Assembly (NCBI GenBank): GCA_016290835.1
Contig: JAEEVG010000005.1
Location: 18,660 to 82,659 of the forward strand
Source of the DNA: Bacteroidales bacterium
GTDB lineage: Bacteria; Bacteroidota; Bacteroidia; Bacteroidales; UBA932
Direction: 5' to 3'
Length of the DNA: 64,000 nt
Each line of letters begins with the position of its first letter. The first letter of the stretch is position 1. Below the pieces are notes generated by a model, which was not told the DNA's origin, did not search any database, and saw only the letters and a list, made by a program, of their open reading frames with translations. Below are positions 63,516 through 64,000 of this stretch, piece after piece. The translations under genes were made by a program, and so were the position numbers.

Positions 63516-64000
63516 ATGAAAAAGTTACCGTTCATCCTGCTTTTGATGCTTTGCGCCTGCGCGCCCAAAACTTATCTCTGGAACGAAGCCGATGCGACCG
63601 TGGACCGCGCGGTCTATGAGGAGCAGTACCGGCTGAACAAGGCCGAGTGGGATGCCGCCTTCGCGTGGTTGTCCAACCCCGAATCCGCCACCCTTCCCGC
63701 CGGACAGTATGAGATCACGGACAAGACCTACGCCAAGGTCCAGATCGACAGCACCCGCCTGCGGATGAACTTCGAGGACCACCACAAGGGGATCGATCTT
63801 TTCTATATCGTGGAAGGCAGCGAATTGATCAACGTAGCCCGTCCCGAGAAGATGACCGAGCTGGTGAGTCCCTACAACGAAACGAAGGACGTGGAGTATT
63901 ACCGCTCCGCTTCGGAGTACGAGACCGTGGTCCTGACGCCGGGCAAGTACATCATTCTCTTCCCGTCCGACGCCCACCAGCCCATGCTCGCCCCCGACGG
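63516..64000 (+). CDS. YhcH/YjgK/YiaL-family protein (partial, runs off the right edge)
   Basis: The first 161 residues are visible. A lipoprotein signal (ILLLMLCACAP) precedes a beta-sandwich with HHKGIDLFYIVEGSELI, VEYYRSASEYETVVLTPGKYIILFPSDAHQP. This is the cupin-like YhcH/YjgK/YiaL (DUF386) pattern with the metal-binding His and Glu residues. The exported signal is unusual because the Escherichia coli members are cytosolic, but exported Bacteroidota versions fit the glycan-degrading context. The family is linked to sugar catabolism, with sialic-acid anomerisation as the best-studied case. Confidence 0.85.
   Translation, partial: MKKLPFILLLMLCACAPKTYLWNEADATVDRAVYEEQYRLNKAEWDAAFAWLSNPESATLPAGQYEITDKTYAKVQIDSTRLRMNFEDHHKGIDLFYIVEGSELINVARPEKMTELVSPYNETKDVEYYRSASEYETVVLTPGKYIILFPSDAHQPMLAPD

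Overview
The window looks like a chromosomal segment of a Bacteroidales bacterium, probably an uncultured gut or rumen lineage. The grounds are a SusC/SusD pair, a one-protein hybrid two-component regulator, many exported glycoside hydrolases and lipoproteins, and repeated TAnnTTTG -7 boxes, several with a TTTG/TTG about 19-20 bases upstream. Most of the DNA reads as GC-rich. Some accessory genes near 38.2-38.6, 40.7-44.9 and 54.2-54.8 kb are visibly AT-richer. I cannot name the species.

0-11.4 kb is mostly housekeeping. It holds the end of an unknown gene overlapping a glycosyltransferase-like gene, then a purine cluster (guaB, full-length guaA, a second amidotransferase-less guaA paralogue, an NCS2 permease). 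A HAD phosphatase, an AMP-forming acyl-CoA synthetase and htpG follow. Two palindromic repeat families lie between convergent genes here.

11.5-30.9 kb is a polysaccharide utilisation locus. GH97 and GH27 enzymes are divergent; rubredoxin and a patatin-beta-barrel protein sit between them and SusC-SusD-GH78-CE15, with the sensor-regulator on the opposite strand. The enzyme set suggests a plant glycan with galactose, rhamnose and possibly (methyl)glucuronic acid, such as rhamnogalacturonan or arabinogalactan.

30.9-38.6 kb is the most unusual part. Three small zinc-ribbon membrane proteins form a tight, partly overlapping operon with an unrecognised 1,357-residue exported or membrane protein, and the regulator gene follows 13 bases later. 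Upstream is a repeat-rich gap, then a HEPN/MNT toxin-antitoxin pair whose nucleotidyltransferase carries an AbiEi/DUF6577-like N-terminal half. Two same-orientation REP-like palindromes bracket this pair.

38.7-49.7 kb is a surface-protein region: a BACON/Big2 lipoprotein with six near-identical repeats, a translationally coupled AT-rich BspA-like LRR protein, a GC-rich LRR/EF-hand lipoprotein, an outer-membrane protein with a lipoprotein partner, and a tail-anchored Ser/Thr kinase next to a WGYV-type putative regulator.

49.7-64 kb holds a thiol-disulfide oxidoreductase, a fimbrillin/FISUMP-type lipoprotein with a 40-residue peptide gene upstream, an esterase, an acyltransferase, a GH2-GH43 fusion, two tandem tRNA-Lys genes, a second GH2 enzyme, a membrane LytTR regulator and the start of a YhcH-family gene.
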